A DNA stretch of 64,000 bases from Siminovitchia fordii DSM 16014 = CIP 108821. GTDB taxonomy: Bacteria; Bacillota; Bacilli; Bacillales; Bacillaceae_C. Numbering within the stretch: the stretch's first letter is position 1; every line of letters starts with the position of its first letter. Shown here piece by piece: positions 1 to 9,006 of the stretch. The notes below the pieces were generated by a model, which did no database searches, was not told where the DNA came from, and saw only the letters and a list, made by a program, of their open reading frames with translations. Position numbers and translations under genes: made by a program. Where the stretch lies: contig NZ_KB894687.1 in the NCBI RefSeq assembly GCF_000374565.1, positions 158,968 to 222,967 of the forward strand. Reading direction: 5' to 3'.

Positions 1-1182
1 TGCGGAGGAACAACGACAATCATTGATTTTTGCTTGACGGAAAAAGGAAAATCATTAAAAAGCGCTTTGGAAAAATGGCATGCCAAATCATCGGGTAAAG
101 CTGTGATTGACTATGGATTTCACTTGCAGATCGCGGAAGCAAATGAAGAAGTATTTATGGAAATGCCTCAGATAATTGAAGAAGAAGGAGTTACTTCTTT
201 TAAAATATTCATGGCTTATAAGGATGTATTACAAGCGGATGATGAAACCCTTTTCCAGACATTGGTCACGGCCAGGGAACACGGTGGTCTAGTGATGGTG
301 CATGCGGAAAATGGGGATGTCATTAACTATTTGACAGAAAAAGCCTTAAAGGAAGGAAATACGGAACCTATCTATCATGCCTTGACCCGTCCGCCAGAGC
401 TTGAGGGAGAAGCGACTGGACGTGCCGCAAGGCTCACTGCGCTGGCGGATTCTCAATTGTATGTGGTTCATGTGACGTGCAAGGAAGCAGTTGAACAAAT
501 TGCTGAAGCACGCAGAAGGGGATATCGTGTTTTTGGAGAGACGTGCCCACAGTATCTTGTTCTTGATCAAACTTACTTAGAAAGGCCGGATTTTGAGGGG
601 GCAAAATATGTCTGGTCGCCTCCATTACGAGAGCGTTCAAATCAGGAAGTTTTATGGAATGCATTGAAAAGCGGAGATCTGCAGGCGATAGGCTCTGACC
701 ATTGTTCTTTCAATTTTAGAGGTCAAAAAGAATTGGGGAAAAATGATTTTTCTAAAATACCGAATGGAGGCCCCTTTGTCGAAGACCGATTTAGCGTCTT
801 ATTTTCAGAAGGTGTGAAAAAAGGCCGGATTTCAATCCATGATTTTGTCAATATTATATCGACACAGGCAGCCAAATTGTTTGGATTGTTTCCAAGAAAG
901 GGGACGATAGCCCCGGGCAGTGACGCTGATATTGTTATATTTGATCCAAATGTTGAACGGATCATTTCTGTTGAGACTCATCATATGAATGTGGATTATA
1001 GCGCACTTGAAGGGTTGAAGATTATCGGAGAACCGATTACAGTGCTCTCACGTGGAAATTATGTGGTGAAAGATAAAGAATTCGTCGGAAAGCCTGGGAA
1101 AGGGAAATTTTTAAAATGCAACAAATTCAATCACGATTTGTATAAGGAAACTGGTCAATTGGAGGGTTTGTTAAAAGGGTGA
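1..1182 (+). CDS. hydA: Dihydropyrimidinase / D-hydantoinase (5' end outside window)
   Basis: This is a cyclic-amidase of the amidohydrolase superfamily that opens dihydropyrimidine or hydantoin rings to N-carbamoyl amino acids in the cytoplasm. The frame is open from base 1, so the gene starts upstream; the TTG at 34 is internal. The lysine in FKIFMAYK is the residue normally carbamylated to bridge the two metals. VHAEN and VVHVTC carry histidine ligands and AIGSDHC the catalytic aspartate. The first metal-binding HxH motif must lie before the window. It is followed by an NCS1 permease and an N-carbamoyl hydrolase, which fits reductive pyrimidine or hydantoin breakdown. The exact substrate cannot be told from sequence alone. 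Confidence 0.9.
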   Translation, partial: CGGTTTIIDFCLTEKGKSLKSALEKWHAKSSGKAVIDYGFHLQIAEANEEVFMEMPQIIEEEGVTSFKIFMAYKDVLQADDETLFQTLVTAREHGGLVMVHAENGDVINYLTEKALKEGNTEPIYHALTRPPELEGEATGRAARLTALADSQLYVVHVTCKEAVEQIAEARRRGYRVFGETCPQYLVLDQTYLERPDFEGAKYVWSPPLRERSNQEVLWNALKSGDLQAIGSDHCSFNFRGQKELGKNDFSKIPNGGPFVEDRFSVLFSEGVKKGRISIHDFVNIISTQAAKLFGLFPRKGTIAPGSDADIVIFDPNVERIISVETHHMNVDYSALEGLKIIGEPITVLSRGNYVVKDKEFVGKPGKGKFLKCNKFNHDLYKETGQLEGLLKG

Positions 1183-1198
1183 AAATTTAAGGTGCGGG

Positions 1199-1230
1199 GC
1201 TGCTTCAACTTGAAATGAAGCAGCTTTCTC
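1199..1230 (+). terminator. Hairpin between hydantoinase and permease genes
   Basis: A perfect 9-bp inverted repeat (GCTGCTTCA at 1199-1207, TGAAGCAGC at 1216-1224) is followed by TTTCTC. It may be a weak terminator or attenuator that lowers permease expression relative to the enzyme. It overlaps the ATG at 1215, which argues against that ATG being the permease start. Confidence 0.45.
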
Positions 1231-1253
1231 ATATCAAAAAGAGGGGATGGACA

Positions 1254-2735
1254 ATGGGAAAGACGAATAAAAACACCTCGTATCTAAAGTCGCCGGATTT
1301 ACTTCCAATAAGTTATGATGAGCGGAAGATAGGGATCAGGGGCTTTTTTGCCATGTGGGTTGGGATGGCTATACTTTTGGCAACATTTGATATTGGAGCT
1401 TCAGGAGTACGGAGTATTTCCTTGCCGTGGGTAGTACTGGCTACTTTAATAGGCTGTATTGCGATTGGTATTTTCATTTCCGTCGTCGGTGATATCGGGG
1501 TTGAACATGGCTTGTCTTTTCCAGTCTACATGAGGGCGCCGTTTGGTACAATTGGTACCCATATCCCCTCAATTACCAGAGCAGTTACAGCATCATTTTG
1601 GTTTGGTTTAAATACGTATTTCGGTTCAACCGCTATCAACTCTATCATCCATACAATTAATCCCGGATTCGATAACTGGCTGCTGTGTTATTTTATCTTT
1701 GCGCTTGTGCAGTTGATTAATACTGCTTCAGGAATTAAATGGGTAGAGCGATTTGCAGACCTGGCTGCCCCCATTATCATTATCTTATCTTTAATCATTT
1801 ATAACACCTTGACAGCAGATATCACTGAAAAAGGGAAAAGTGTATGGGCTTGGGCCGAGAGTCCGGTTACAGGAGGAGCTGCATTTACAGCCTTCATTAT
1901 CGTCATTTTTGCAAATATGGGATTTTGGGCAACACTCGGTTGCGATATCCCGACAATATCACGTTTCTTTAAAGCACCGAGGAATGAAAGGAATTGGTTT
2001 AAGCGAAATAGAACAAATTTGATTGGGAGTTTAATTGCCCTTCCTTTGACCCAAACATTTATGATCATGATTGGTGCTGCAGCCCTAATGGTAGCTGGTA
2101 CTTCCAATCCGGTTACTGCTCTGCAGGAGACGGCTTCAGGCTGGATGTTGTCCATGCTTCTCTTAATGATTGTATTGACACAATGGTCAACCAATACTGC
2201 TGCTAATATTGTCCCCGCTGCTGCAGTTTTTTCGAACGTGCTGGGCCCCAAAGTGTCGAACGTGATTGCGGTGTTTATTGTCGGTATTGTTGGTACAGTT
2301 ATTCAGCCATGGAGTGTGTATGAAATATTGACACAAGCCCTATTATTCATAGGTGCCATTCTATCGGCAATAAGCGGGATACTTATCGTAGATTACTATC
2401 TTTTGAGAAAAAGAAGGGTTAATGTGAAAGATCTCTACCGAAATAATGGGCAATATAAGTTTCATGGCGGGGTAAACGTTGCAGGTTTCATTGCTTGGGG
2501 AATAGGCGGCATCATAGCTATACGCTTTATGGATTTTTCTTTTGTCGTAGGCTTGGTTGTGGCTGGAGTTGTGTATTATATACTAACCAAATATTGGTAT
2601 TTTAAAAAGTTTCCGCAAGCAGAAATAGAAGACCCTAGTGACGAAAAATATCTTGGAATTACAGTTGGTCGCGATTGGAATATTGATGAAGATGATGAAG
2701 ATGATGAAGATAGTCAGAAAGAAGTGGTGGGGTAG
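1254..2735 (+). CDS. NCS1-family nucleobase/hydantoin/allantoin permease
   Basis: This 493-residue polytopic membrane protein belongs to the nucleobase:cation symporter-1 family, which imports uracil, cytosine, allantoin or hydantoins. About twelve hydrophobic segments are visible, with family-like stretches such as GLSFPVYMRAPFG and the FANMGFWATLGCDIP region of the substrate site. The C-terminus is unusually acidic (a run of D and E residues). I chose ATG 1254 because GAGGGG at 1241-1246 lies at proper distance; the in-frame ATG at 1215 sits in a hairpin. It probably imports the substrate of the upstream cyclic amidase. Specificity is inferred only from its neighbours. Confidence 0.88.
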   Translation: MGKTNKNTSYLKSPDLLPISYDERKIGIRGFFAMWVGMAILLATFDIGASGVRSISLPWVVLATLIGCIAIGIFISVVGDIGVEHGLSFPVYMRAPFGTIGTHIPSITRAVTASFWFGLNTYFGSTAINSIIHTINPGFDNWLLCYFIFALVQLINTASGIKWVERFADLAAPIIIILSLIIYNTLTADITEKGKSVWAWAESPVTGGAAFTAFIIVIFANMGFWATLGCDIPTISRFFKAPRNERNWFKRNRTNLIGSLIALPLTQTFMIMIGAAALMVAGTSNPVTALQETASGWMLSMLLLMIVLTQWSTNTAANIVPAAAVFSNVLGPKVSNVIAVFIVGIVGTVIQPWSVYEILTQALLFIGAILSAISGILIVDYYLLRKRRVNVKDLYRNNGQYKFHGGVNVAGFIAWGIGGIIAIRFMDFSFVVGLVVAGVVYYILTKYWYFKKFPQAEIEDPSDEKYLGITVGRDWNIDEDDEDDEDSQKEVVG

Positions 2736-2810
2736 CCCTTTTTCAAAATCATGGTTGAGAGGCCCGGTATAATCTGATATAGAAAACTTTCTTAAATGGG
2801 GGGAGTAATA

Positions 2811-3029
2811 TTGTCAAACTATGATGCTTTTCTGGAGGAAAAATTGAAAATAGATGATTTATTGAGCAGAGGCTATACAATTACCGGTACACGGGGCACG
2901 TTAGATGGGGATATTCTAGAGTTTGAAAAAATAGAGATGCCCTCAGATAGGGTAACTATATTGTTAAAAAATCCGGACAGCCGGAAGTATTTCACAACAC
3001 TATATCTTAAACAGCGAGAAAAGGTTTGA
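2811..3029 (+). CDS. Small hypothetical protein in pyrimidine/hydantoin cluster
   Basis: This 72-residue soluble, charged protein matches no family I recognise. TTG 2811 is preferred because GGGGGGAG at 2798-2804 is 6 bases upstream; the ATG at 2796 overlaps that ribosome binding site. The sequence is a short mix of helix and strand (SNYDAFLEEKLKIDDLLSRG then alternating beta-like segments), with no signal peptide, membrane segment or metal motif. It lies between the permease and the N-carbamoyl hydrolase on the same strand, so it may be co-transcribed and have an accessory role in the pathway. Its function is unknown. Confidence 0.6.
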   Translation: MSNYDAFLEEKLKIDDLLSRGYTITGTRGTLDGDILEFEKIEMPSDRVTILLKNPDSRKYFTTLYLKQREKV

Positions 3030-3314
3030 GAGGATAAAAGATCGCCGGCATGGGGACTGCCCATAAGGCTTAACCATGCTAAACAGTGGACGTCAGAGTA
3101 GCTTAAGGGAGCAACCACGCAAAAACTAGGAAGCCTAAACATAACGATGGAAGAAGTGGTACAAAACCGACTGAATCAATCGGTTATTTATAAAAGTTGG
3201 CCTCTACGGTAAAACTCGGGAACATGGAAGAGGCCTTTCGGATTTTCTTGATGGTGATAAAAAATAGTATTATACATGCCTTAATTGGGAGAATCTTTTG
3301 GAGGTGGCTTAATA
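3030..3314 (+). other. Intergenic stretch with two small inverted repeats
   Basis: No gene is visible in this stretch. It contains AACCGA/TCGGTT around 3166-3187 and GGCCTCT (3199-3205) with AGAGGCC (3229-3235), the latter followed by TTTCGG. These could be weak transcription signals before the amidohydrolase gene; I recognise no known riboswitch. Confidence 0.3.
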
Positions 3315-4556
3315 ATGGAAAAACAAAAAGTGCTTATCAATGGGGAAAGACTAAAGGATACAATAGAAGAATTCGCTGATTTCGGCAGGACTGAAAAAAA
3401 TGGGGTTACCCGTTTGGCATTATCCGATGTTGATGTTAAAGCAAGAAGACATTTTCAAAGCTTATGTGAACAGCTAGGCATGTCGGTTGTGTGGGACGAT
3501 ATGGGAAATATGTATGCAAAATTGCCAGGAATTGATAATGATCAGCCTCCGGTGGTTATCGGATCCCATTTGGATTCGGTGAAAAAAGGCGGACGGTTTG
3601 ATGGTACGCTTGGTGTGTTGACTGGACTTGAAGTTGTCAGGACGATGGTTGAAAACGGCATCAAGCCTGAGATACCTATCATTGTTGCTAATATTACGAA
3701 TGAAGAAGGTGCGCGGTTTGAACCTTCGTTGATGGCTTCAGGTGTTCTTTCCGGACGTTTTGATAAAGCAGCCATGCTGAAATCAACAGATGTGGATGGA
3801 ATCACATTTGCAGAAGCACTCAAAAAAAGCGGCTATGAAGGAAAAAAAGAGAATCGTTTAAAAGAAGCAGCTGCTTTTTTGGAATTACATATTGAACAGG
3901 GACCTGTTTTGGAAAGTGAGGACATTCAGATTGGTATAGTTGAGTGTGTTGTCGGCATGGTGTGTTTTGAAATAGAAGTCACTGGAGAATCTGACCATGC
4001 AGGTACTACACCAATGTCAATGAGAAAAGATGCTTTGTTTGCTGCTAATCAATTGATTTCGGAAATACGCCAGAAAATGAATAGGTTAGATGATCAACTC
4101 GTATACACGGTTGGAAGGATGACGGTCAGTCCAAATATCCATACTGTAATACCAAATAAGGTTGTGTTCACAATAGAGGCCAGGCATCAAGATGGAAAAA
4201 TAATACGGCAGGTGGAAGAAATCATTCAAGGACTGCCGAATTCATCCGGAAAAGAAAAATGTAATGTAACAACCACCAAATTATGGGATCGTCATACGGT
4301 ATGGTTTAATGAAGAAATCGTGAATACACTGGAAAAATCGGCAAGAAGTCTTGGATATTCCTTTAAGCGTATGGTTAGTGGAGCGGGGCATGATGCACAG
4401 TTTATTGCAACGTATATCCCGACGGCAATGGTCTTTGTCCCCAGTATCAACGGGAAAAGTCATGACGAAGATGAGTTGACAACGTGGGAAGATTGTGAAA
4501 ATGGAGTGAATGTTATTTTACAGACAGTTTTAGATTTAACAACGGATAAGTTGTGA
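3315..4556 (+). CDS. Zn-dependent N-carbamoyl-amino-acid hydrolase / allantoate amidohydrolase family (M20)
   Basis: The 413-residue cytoplasmic metallo-amidohydrolase cleaves N-carbamoyl groups to give amino acid, CO2 and ammonia. Two-metal motifs of the M20 family are present in order: GSHLDSV, GGRFDG, NEEGARF, LHIEQGP and GAGHDA, which supply His, Asp, Glu and His ligands. The dimerisation (lid) domain lies between about residues 205 and 320. ATG 3315 follows GGAGGTGG at 3299-3306. With the upstream cyclic amidase it would complete degradation of dihydropyrimidines (beta-ureidopropionase) or hydantoins (N-carbamoylase). Family members include HyuC, AllC and Pyd-type enzymes, and sequence alone does not separate these activities. 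Confidence 0.85.
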   Translation: MEKQKVLINGERLKDTIEEFADFGRTEKNGVTRLALSDVDVKARRHFQSLCEQLGMSVVWDDMGNMYAKLPGIDNDQPPVVIGSHLDSVKKGGRFDGTLGVLTGLEVVRTMVENGIKPEIPIIVANITNEEGARFEPSLMASGVLSGRFDKAAMLKSTDVDGITFAEALKKSGYEGKKENRLKEAAAFLELHIEQGPVLESEDIQIGIVECVVGMVCFEIEVTGESDHAGTTPMSMRKDALFAANQLISEIRQKMNRLDDQLVYTVGRMTVSPNIHTVIPNKVVFTIEARHQDGKIIRQVEEIIQGLPNSSGKEKCNVTTTKLWDRHTVWFNEEIVNTLEKSARSLGYSFKRMVSGAGHDAQFIATYIPTAMVFVPSINGKSHDEDELTTWEDCENGVNVILQTVLDLTTDKL

Positions 4557-4927
4557 TAAAGGAAGCAGATGTAAATCCAAACGGATGCCTCAATCATTCA
4601 TTTTCATTAATGGAATTGATGAACCTAGTTTTATGGTTTCGATTGAAACATTTAACTGATAGATATGTATGTTGCGTTGATCAGACTTTAGAGATAAAGG
4701 AAATTATTTTTTATGGACCCCGAGACATGCAAACAGAAAGCTTCAGAGTTCGGATGTCGAAAAATACTACACCTATCCCCTTTGAATGTGTTTTTCAAGA
4801 GGGCGGTTGTGCTATTCAGCAAGCCGATTTAAATTGTAAACAATATGAAAATTCTTGGTACAAGAAGAAATAACCCGTTTCCTGTGTTACACTAATGTAA
4901 AAAAGCAGCCAGGAAAAGGAGATATTC
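4557..4927. other. 370-base gap without a convincing gene
   Basis: A 106-codon frame opens at GTG 4553, overlapping the previous stop, but it has no ribosome binding site and its translation is Cys-rich and resembles no protein family. It may be non-coding or a decayed remnant. Near 4883 a small TTACA/TGTAA repeat is followed by six A residues. An AAAGGAG site at 4916-4922 serves the next gene. Confidence 0.4.
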
Positions 4928-6070
4928 ATGTTAAAGACGGTTTTATTTGATGTGGATGGTGTTTTATTAAGCGAGGAGCGCTATTTTGATATGTCGTCAC
5001 TTGCTGTCTGGGAAGTTTTGGTCAGTCCAAATTATTTGGGGCTTGATTCTGAAAAATTTAAAACAAAACTGACTGATGCTGAAATTGAACAAATACGGAG
5101 AGAAATCTTTGTAGATGATCGGGTATTGAAGTTTTTAAAAGCAGGCGGGCTGAATGCCAACTGGGATATGATCTATTTAACAACCGCTTATCAGCTCCTT
5201 CATCTCTTGGAACAAGTGGGGGATGAGTTAAAGGAAAGGATCGCAAAGTGGTTAACGAATGAAATCGACCGCGAGGTTTTATTGGAAATAGGTGAAGCGT
5301 TGGCGGGAAGGGAATTGGTATTTGATTTTCCGAAATTCCTTGATGACTTTCAAAACGCTAAGCCGACAAAGCAAGGGTTGATGGATCATCTCGACCACCT
5401 TTCAAAAGAGAAGTTCGGTGTCGAGACAAAGATGTTTGGGAAGATGGATCAGCTTTGGTCAACGTGTGAGCACGTTTCCCAGGAATGGTATGTAGGGGAT
5501 GAACATGTACTTAAGTCCACTGGGAGGCCGTCGGTCCAAACTGGAAAATCCGGGTTCATGTCCGATGAAAAAGTGCTGGCGGATAAAGAAAAGATTGCCC
5601 GGCTTTTTGATACGCTGACAAACAATGGTGTCAGAGTTGGAATTGGAACGGGACGTCCTGAACTTGAAACGATTGAACCTTTCAAAGCACTGGATTGGAT
5701 TAAACTTTTTGATGAAAATTATATCGTTACAGCTGATGACGTATTAAGGGCGGAGCGTGCACATCCTGAAGGACCTCCCCTTTCAAAGCCACACCCGTTT
5801 ACCTATATCAAGGCTCTATCCGGCAAGACAAAGACAGACGAGGAGTGCTTGGCAGAAAAATTACCACTTGAAAATGGAAAAGAGACGCTTATAGTCGGAG
5901 ACTCCCTGGCAGATTTGTTAGCCGCAAGGGAAATGGGCTGCCTGTTTGCAGCAGTACTTACAGGGCTATCAGGCCAGGGTGCCCGTACTCAGTTTGAAGA
6001 GCATAATGCAGACTACATTTTAGACGGAGTCCTGGATGTAAAGGATGTCGTCCTTTCCTTAATAAAGTAG
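4928..6070 (+). CDS. HAD-superfamily hydrolase
   Basis: This 380-residue cytoplasmic phosphatase-type enzyme has all four HAD motifs: DVDGVL near the N-terminus (nucleophile and acid/base Asp), the GTGRPE threonine (motif II), KPHPF (motif III lysine) and VGDSLADLLAA (motif IV). The long stretch between motif I and motif II (about residues 15-235) is a large helical cap, much bigger than in common phosphoglycolate phosphatases. An AAAGGAG site lies a few bases before the ATG. It stands alone between the catabolic cluster and the convergent serA. The substrate is unknown. Confidence 0.8.
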   Translation: MLKTVLFDVDGVLLSEERYFDMSSLAVWEVLVSPNYLGLDSEKFKTKLTDAEIEQIRREIFVDDRVLKFLKAGGLNANWDMIYLTTAYQLLHLLEQVGDELKERIAKWLTNEIDREVLLEIGEALAGRELVFDFPKFLDDFQNAKPTKQGLMDHLDHLSKEKFGVETKMFGKMDQLWSTCEHVSQEWYVGDEHVLKSTGRPSVQTGKSGFMSDEKVLADKEKIARLFDTLTNNGVRVGIGTGRPELETIEPFKALDWIKLFDENYIVTADDVLRAERAHPEGPPLSKPHPFTYIKALSGKTKTDEECLAEKLPLENGKETLIVGDSLADLLAAREMGCLFAAVLTGLSGQGARTQFEEHNADYILDGVLDVKDVVLSLIK

Positions 6071-6082
6071 CATCCATAAATA

Positions 6083-6120
6083 AAAGAGATCCTGTTCATT
6101 TACTTGAACAGGATCTCTTT
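6083..6120. terminator. Bidirectional terminator
   Basis: A perfect 16-bp stem (6083-6098 with 6105-6120) encloses a 6-base loop and has A and T ends on both sides. It lies between the convergent HAD hydrolase and serA genes, so it can end transcripts from both directions. Confidence 0.9.
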
Positions 6121-6210
6121 GTACATTTGTACGGAATGCTGTCTCATAGTAGTGCTCATTGCATGAAATCAATCGGTGATTGTACGAGTATAAATGGTGT
6201 AATTCAGAGA

Positions 6211-7824
6211 CTATGAATTATATACAGGTACATTTCCGTTTGGAAGTTCCAAGAACTGAACAGCCTTTAAACCATCCATTTCCACCAATTCTTTGGCTAC
6301 TTCCTCGTCGACTTTTTTATCAAGTGTAAGGACCATGATGGCATCTCCGCCTGCTTCGGCTCTTCCTACCTGCATCGTTCCGATGTTAATATGGTGATTG
6401 CCAAGAATGGATCCGACACTTCCGATCATTCCCGGTACATCATGGTGTTCGATATACAACATATAGCGCTCAGGGCGGACGTCTACTCTATACTCATTCA
6501 TTTTAACGATTCGCGCACCGTAACCGTTGAGGATGGTCCCCCCGACGATGGCTTTGTCGTTTCCGTTATATAGAGTAAGTTCCATATAGCTAGCGAACCC
6601 TTTGCTTGCCGGGCTTTTAATGACGTTGAAGGAAACGCCTTGGTCATTCAGCAAATGAAGGGCATTGACCATATTGACAGAGTCGCTCAGATGGTGTGAC
6701 AAAATACCCTTGATGATTGTTCTAGTCAGCAGGTCATTATCTTCTTTTGCAAGATCGCCGTAATAGTTGATCTCAATTTTATCAGGTGCATACTTCAATA
6801 ATTGAATGGAAAGGATTCCGATTTGCTCACTCAGATCGATAAAAGGTTGAAGTTTCTTCTGGGTTTCGCCAGATACCTGCGGCATATTGATTGCATGGCG
6901 AATGGACTCAGTTTCGAAAATATCGATGATTTCTTCACTGACTTCCTGAGCAACTTTTTCCTGGGCTTCTACTGTTGATGCTCCCAAGTGCGGTGTGACG
7001 ATGGCATTTGGATGGCTGAGAAGCTCTTGGTTTGAAGCTGGTTCCGTTTCGAAAACATCGATGGCAGCACCAGCTACTTGTCCGGAGTTCAAGCCGCGCA
7101 CCAAAGCGGCCTCGTCGATAATGCCTCCGCGTGCACAGTTGATGAGCCGTACGCCTTTTTTCGTTTTGGCCAAATAATCGTCATTGATCAGGCCTTTTGT
7201 ATCCTTTGTAAGCGGCGTGTGGACGGTAATGAAGTCAGCAGACTCCGCGATTTCATCCAGAGTTGCTTTCGTAATCCCCATTTGATTTGCACGTTCTTCC
7301 GTCAAATAAGGGTCAAAGCCTAAAATCTTCATACCGAATTTTTTCGCTCTTTTTGAAACTTCCGCACCAATTTTACCCATTCCCACAATGCCGAGGGTTT
7401 TTTCATATAATTCAACGCCTTTGAACGCATTGCGGTCCCAGTTTCCGGCTGAGGTGGACATGTGTGCATGTGGAATTCTCCTAGCCAAAGAAAGCATCAT
7501 GGCCATTGTATGTTCAGCAGCGGCAATTGTATTGGCTCCAGGTGCGTTGATGACAAGGATCCCTTTTTTAGTTGCAGCAGCTACATCGATATTGTCCACG
7601 CCGACGCCGGCACGGGCGACTACTCGAAGCTTTTCTGCCGAAACAAGAAGGTCTTCTGTGACTTGAGTCTGGCTTCTTACAATCAACGCATCGTAATCTT
7701 TGATGATTACTTTCAACTCTTCAGGTGATAATCCTGATTTTTTTTCCACGTTAAAATTCGGATGATCATATAGTGCCTTTAATCCGGTATCACTGATTGA
7801 ATCTGTTACTAATACATTATACAT
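6211..7824 (-). CDS. serA: D-3-phosphoglycerate dehydrogenase
   Basis: This enzyme oxidises 3-phosphoglycerate to 3-phosphohydroxypyruvate, the first step of serine synthesis. The 537-residue protein has a split substrate-binding domain, a Rossmann domain with GIVGMGKIG, the ARGG arginine loop and the TPHLGAST catalytic histidine. An intervening domain and a C-terminal ACT domain (from about residue 460, RYMLYIEHHDVPGMIG) follow, as in Bacillus SerA. I chose the ATG at 7824: AGGAGG lies about 12 bases upstream and the longer frame to 7860 would overlap the aminotransferase more. It overlaps the upstream aminotransferase stop by 8 bases, so the two are translationally coupled under the T-box leader. 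Confidence 0.95.
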   Translation of the reverse strand: MYNVLVTDSISDTGLKALYDHPNFNVEKKSGLSPEELKVIIKDYDALIVRSQTQVTEDLLVSAEKLRVVARAGVGVDNIDVAAATKKGILVINAPGANTIAAAEHTMAMMLSLARRIPHAHMSTSAGNWDRNAFKGVELYEKTLGIVGMGKIGAEVSKRAKKFGMKILGFDPYLTEERANQMGITKATLDEIAESADFITVHTPLTKDTKGLINDDYLAKTKKGVRLINCARGGIIDEAALVRGLNSGQVAGAAIDVFETEPASNQELLSHPNAIVTPHLGASTVEAQEKVAQEVSEEIIDIFETESIRHAINMPQVSGETQKKLQPFIDLSEQIGILSIQLLKYAPDKIEINYYGDLAKEDNDLLTRTIIKGILSHHLSDSVNMVNALHLLNDQGVSFNVIKSPASKGFASYMELTLYNGNDKAIVGGTILNGYGARIVKMNEYRVDVRPERYMLYIEHHDVPGMIGSVGSILGNHHINIGTMQVGRAEAGGDAIMVLTLDKKVDEEVAKELVEMDGLKAVQFLELPNGNVPVYNS

Positions 7825-8974
7825 GTTCAGCCCAAACCTCCTGTGCTCTCTTAGTAGCAAGGCCGAGTACGTCTCTGCCTTCGATTGTCTTCACGGTCAT
7901 TTCAAGTGCACTTAATACAGTTAACACATCAAATGGTGTGCAGTATCCCATGTGCCCAATCCGGAAAATTTCACCGGATAATTTTTGCTGGCCGCCGGCA
8001 AGTGAAATTCTATATTGATTAAGCATCATTTTCTTCATCTCATTCGCTTTTCCATTTTCCGGTTTTACAGCTGTGACAGTTGGAGAAGCGACTTCATCCG
8101 ATGTCAAAAGCGGGATGTCCAATGCTTTGACCCCTTCGCGCGTCATCGTTTTTAGTAGCTCATGACGTTTGATAACATTGTCCATTCCTTCTTCTTCGAT
8201 CATCTGGCAAACTTCCTGGGCTCCATAAATAAGAGAGACCGCTGGAGTGAACGGAGTGGATCTCTTTTGGTCATATGCATCAAAATAACGGTTCAAGTCA
8301 AAGAAAAAGCGGTTGGATTTGTTGCTTTTGATTACATCTTTTGCATGATTATTGACAGCAACGAAAGCGAGCCCTGGCGGAAGCATCAATGCTTTTTGTG
8401 AACCTGAAACCAAAATATCGATATTCCAAGCTGCCATATCAGCAGGAACTCCTCCGATACAGCTAACACCATCGACGATGAAAAGTGCATCAGATACACG
8501 CTTCGTCACTTCGCCGAGTTCTTTAATCGGATGAATTACAGCTGTAGAAGTTTCGCAGTATGTAGCAAAAACTGCTTTGAAATTTTTATCGGAAGACTTG
8601 ATAAAATTCTCGAGTTGTTCTGGCTGGCATGCTTTGCCCCATTCCACTTCGAGTCTGTGAACATTGGCTCCATGAGCTTCGCATATTTTTGCAAAGCGGT
8701 CACCAAAAGCACCTCCGACGATGACGACAACATTATCGCCTGGCTCGATTGTATTCACTGCGGCAGCTTCCAAAGCTCCTGTTCCACTTCCTGAGATGAT
8801 GCAAACTGGATTGTCCGATCCGAAAACCGGTTGTAGTCTTGTGGATACATCTTCCAGAAGGACTGGGAATGCTGCGCTTCGGTGGCCGATCATCGGCTTG
8901 CTCATCGCAACATTCACCCGATCGGGAATTGGAGTCGGTCCTGGTGTAAACAGATACTCTTTGTCTAAAAACAC
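7817..8974 (-). CDS. Class V aminotransferase (serine-pyruvate/alanine-glyoxylate type), probably phosphoserine aminotransferase in function
   Basis: This 385-residue PLP enzyme of fold type I begins with the family signature LFTPGPTPIPDRV. The PLP lysine is in VSGSQKALMLPPG and the phosphate-binding region is SGSGTGALEAA. It belongs to the serine-pyruvate/alanine-glyoxylate group, not the usual SerC group whose N-terminus reads like NFNAGPAALP. Its position directly before serA behind a T-box strongly suggests it makes phosphoserine from phosphohydroxypyruvate, replacing SerC. The start is GTG 8974 with AAAGGATG upstream. Serine-glyoxylate transamination is the main alternative. Confidence 0.85.
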   Translation of the reverse strand: MFLDKEYLFTPGPTPIPDRVNVAMSKPMIGHRSAAFPVLLEDVSTRLQPVFGSDNPVCIISGSGTGALEAAAVNTIEPGDNVVVIVGGAFGDRFAKICEAHGANVHRLEVEWGKACQPEQLENFIKSSDKNFKAVFATYCETSTAVIHPIKELGEVTKRVSDALFIVDGVSCIGGVPADMAAWNIDILVSGSQKALMLPPGLAFVAVNNHAKDVIKSNKSNRFFFDLNRYFDAYDQKRSTPFTPAVSLIYGAQEVCQMIEEEGMDNVIKRHELLKTMTREGVKALDIPLLTSDEVASPTVTAVKPENGKANEMKKMMLNQYRISLAGGQQKLSGEIFRIGHMGYCTPFDVLTVLSALEMTVKTIEGRDVLGLATKRAQEVWAEHV

Positions 8975-9006
8975 TGATAGTTCATCCTTTCAAAATGAAT
9001 TAAATG

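Noticed and set aside
1215-1253. Upstream ATG for the NCS1 permease
   Set aside because: It lies inside the hairpin at 1199-1224 and has no ribosome binding site. ATG 1254 has GAGGGG at good distance.
1799-2251. 150-codon minus-strand frame inside the permease gene
   Set aside because: It is a frame shadow of the permease gene with no ribosome binding site or recognisable domain.
4553-4873. 106-codon frame after the N-carbamoyl hydrolase gene
   Set aside because: It has a GTG start without a ribosome binding site. The translation is Cys-rich and unlike any protein family, and shows no domain pattern.
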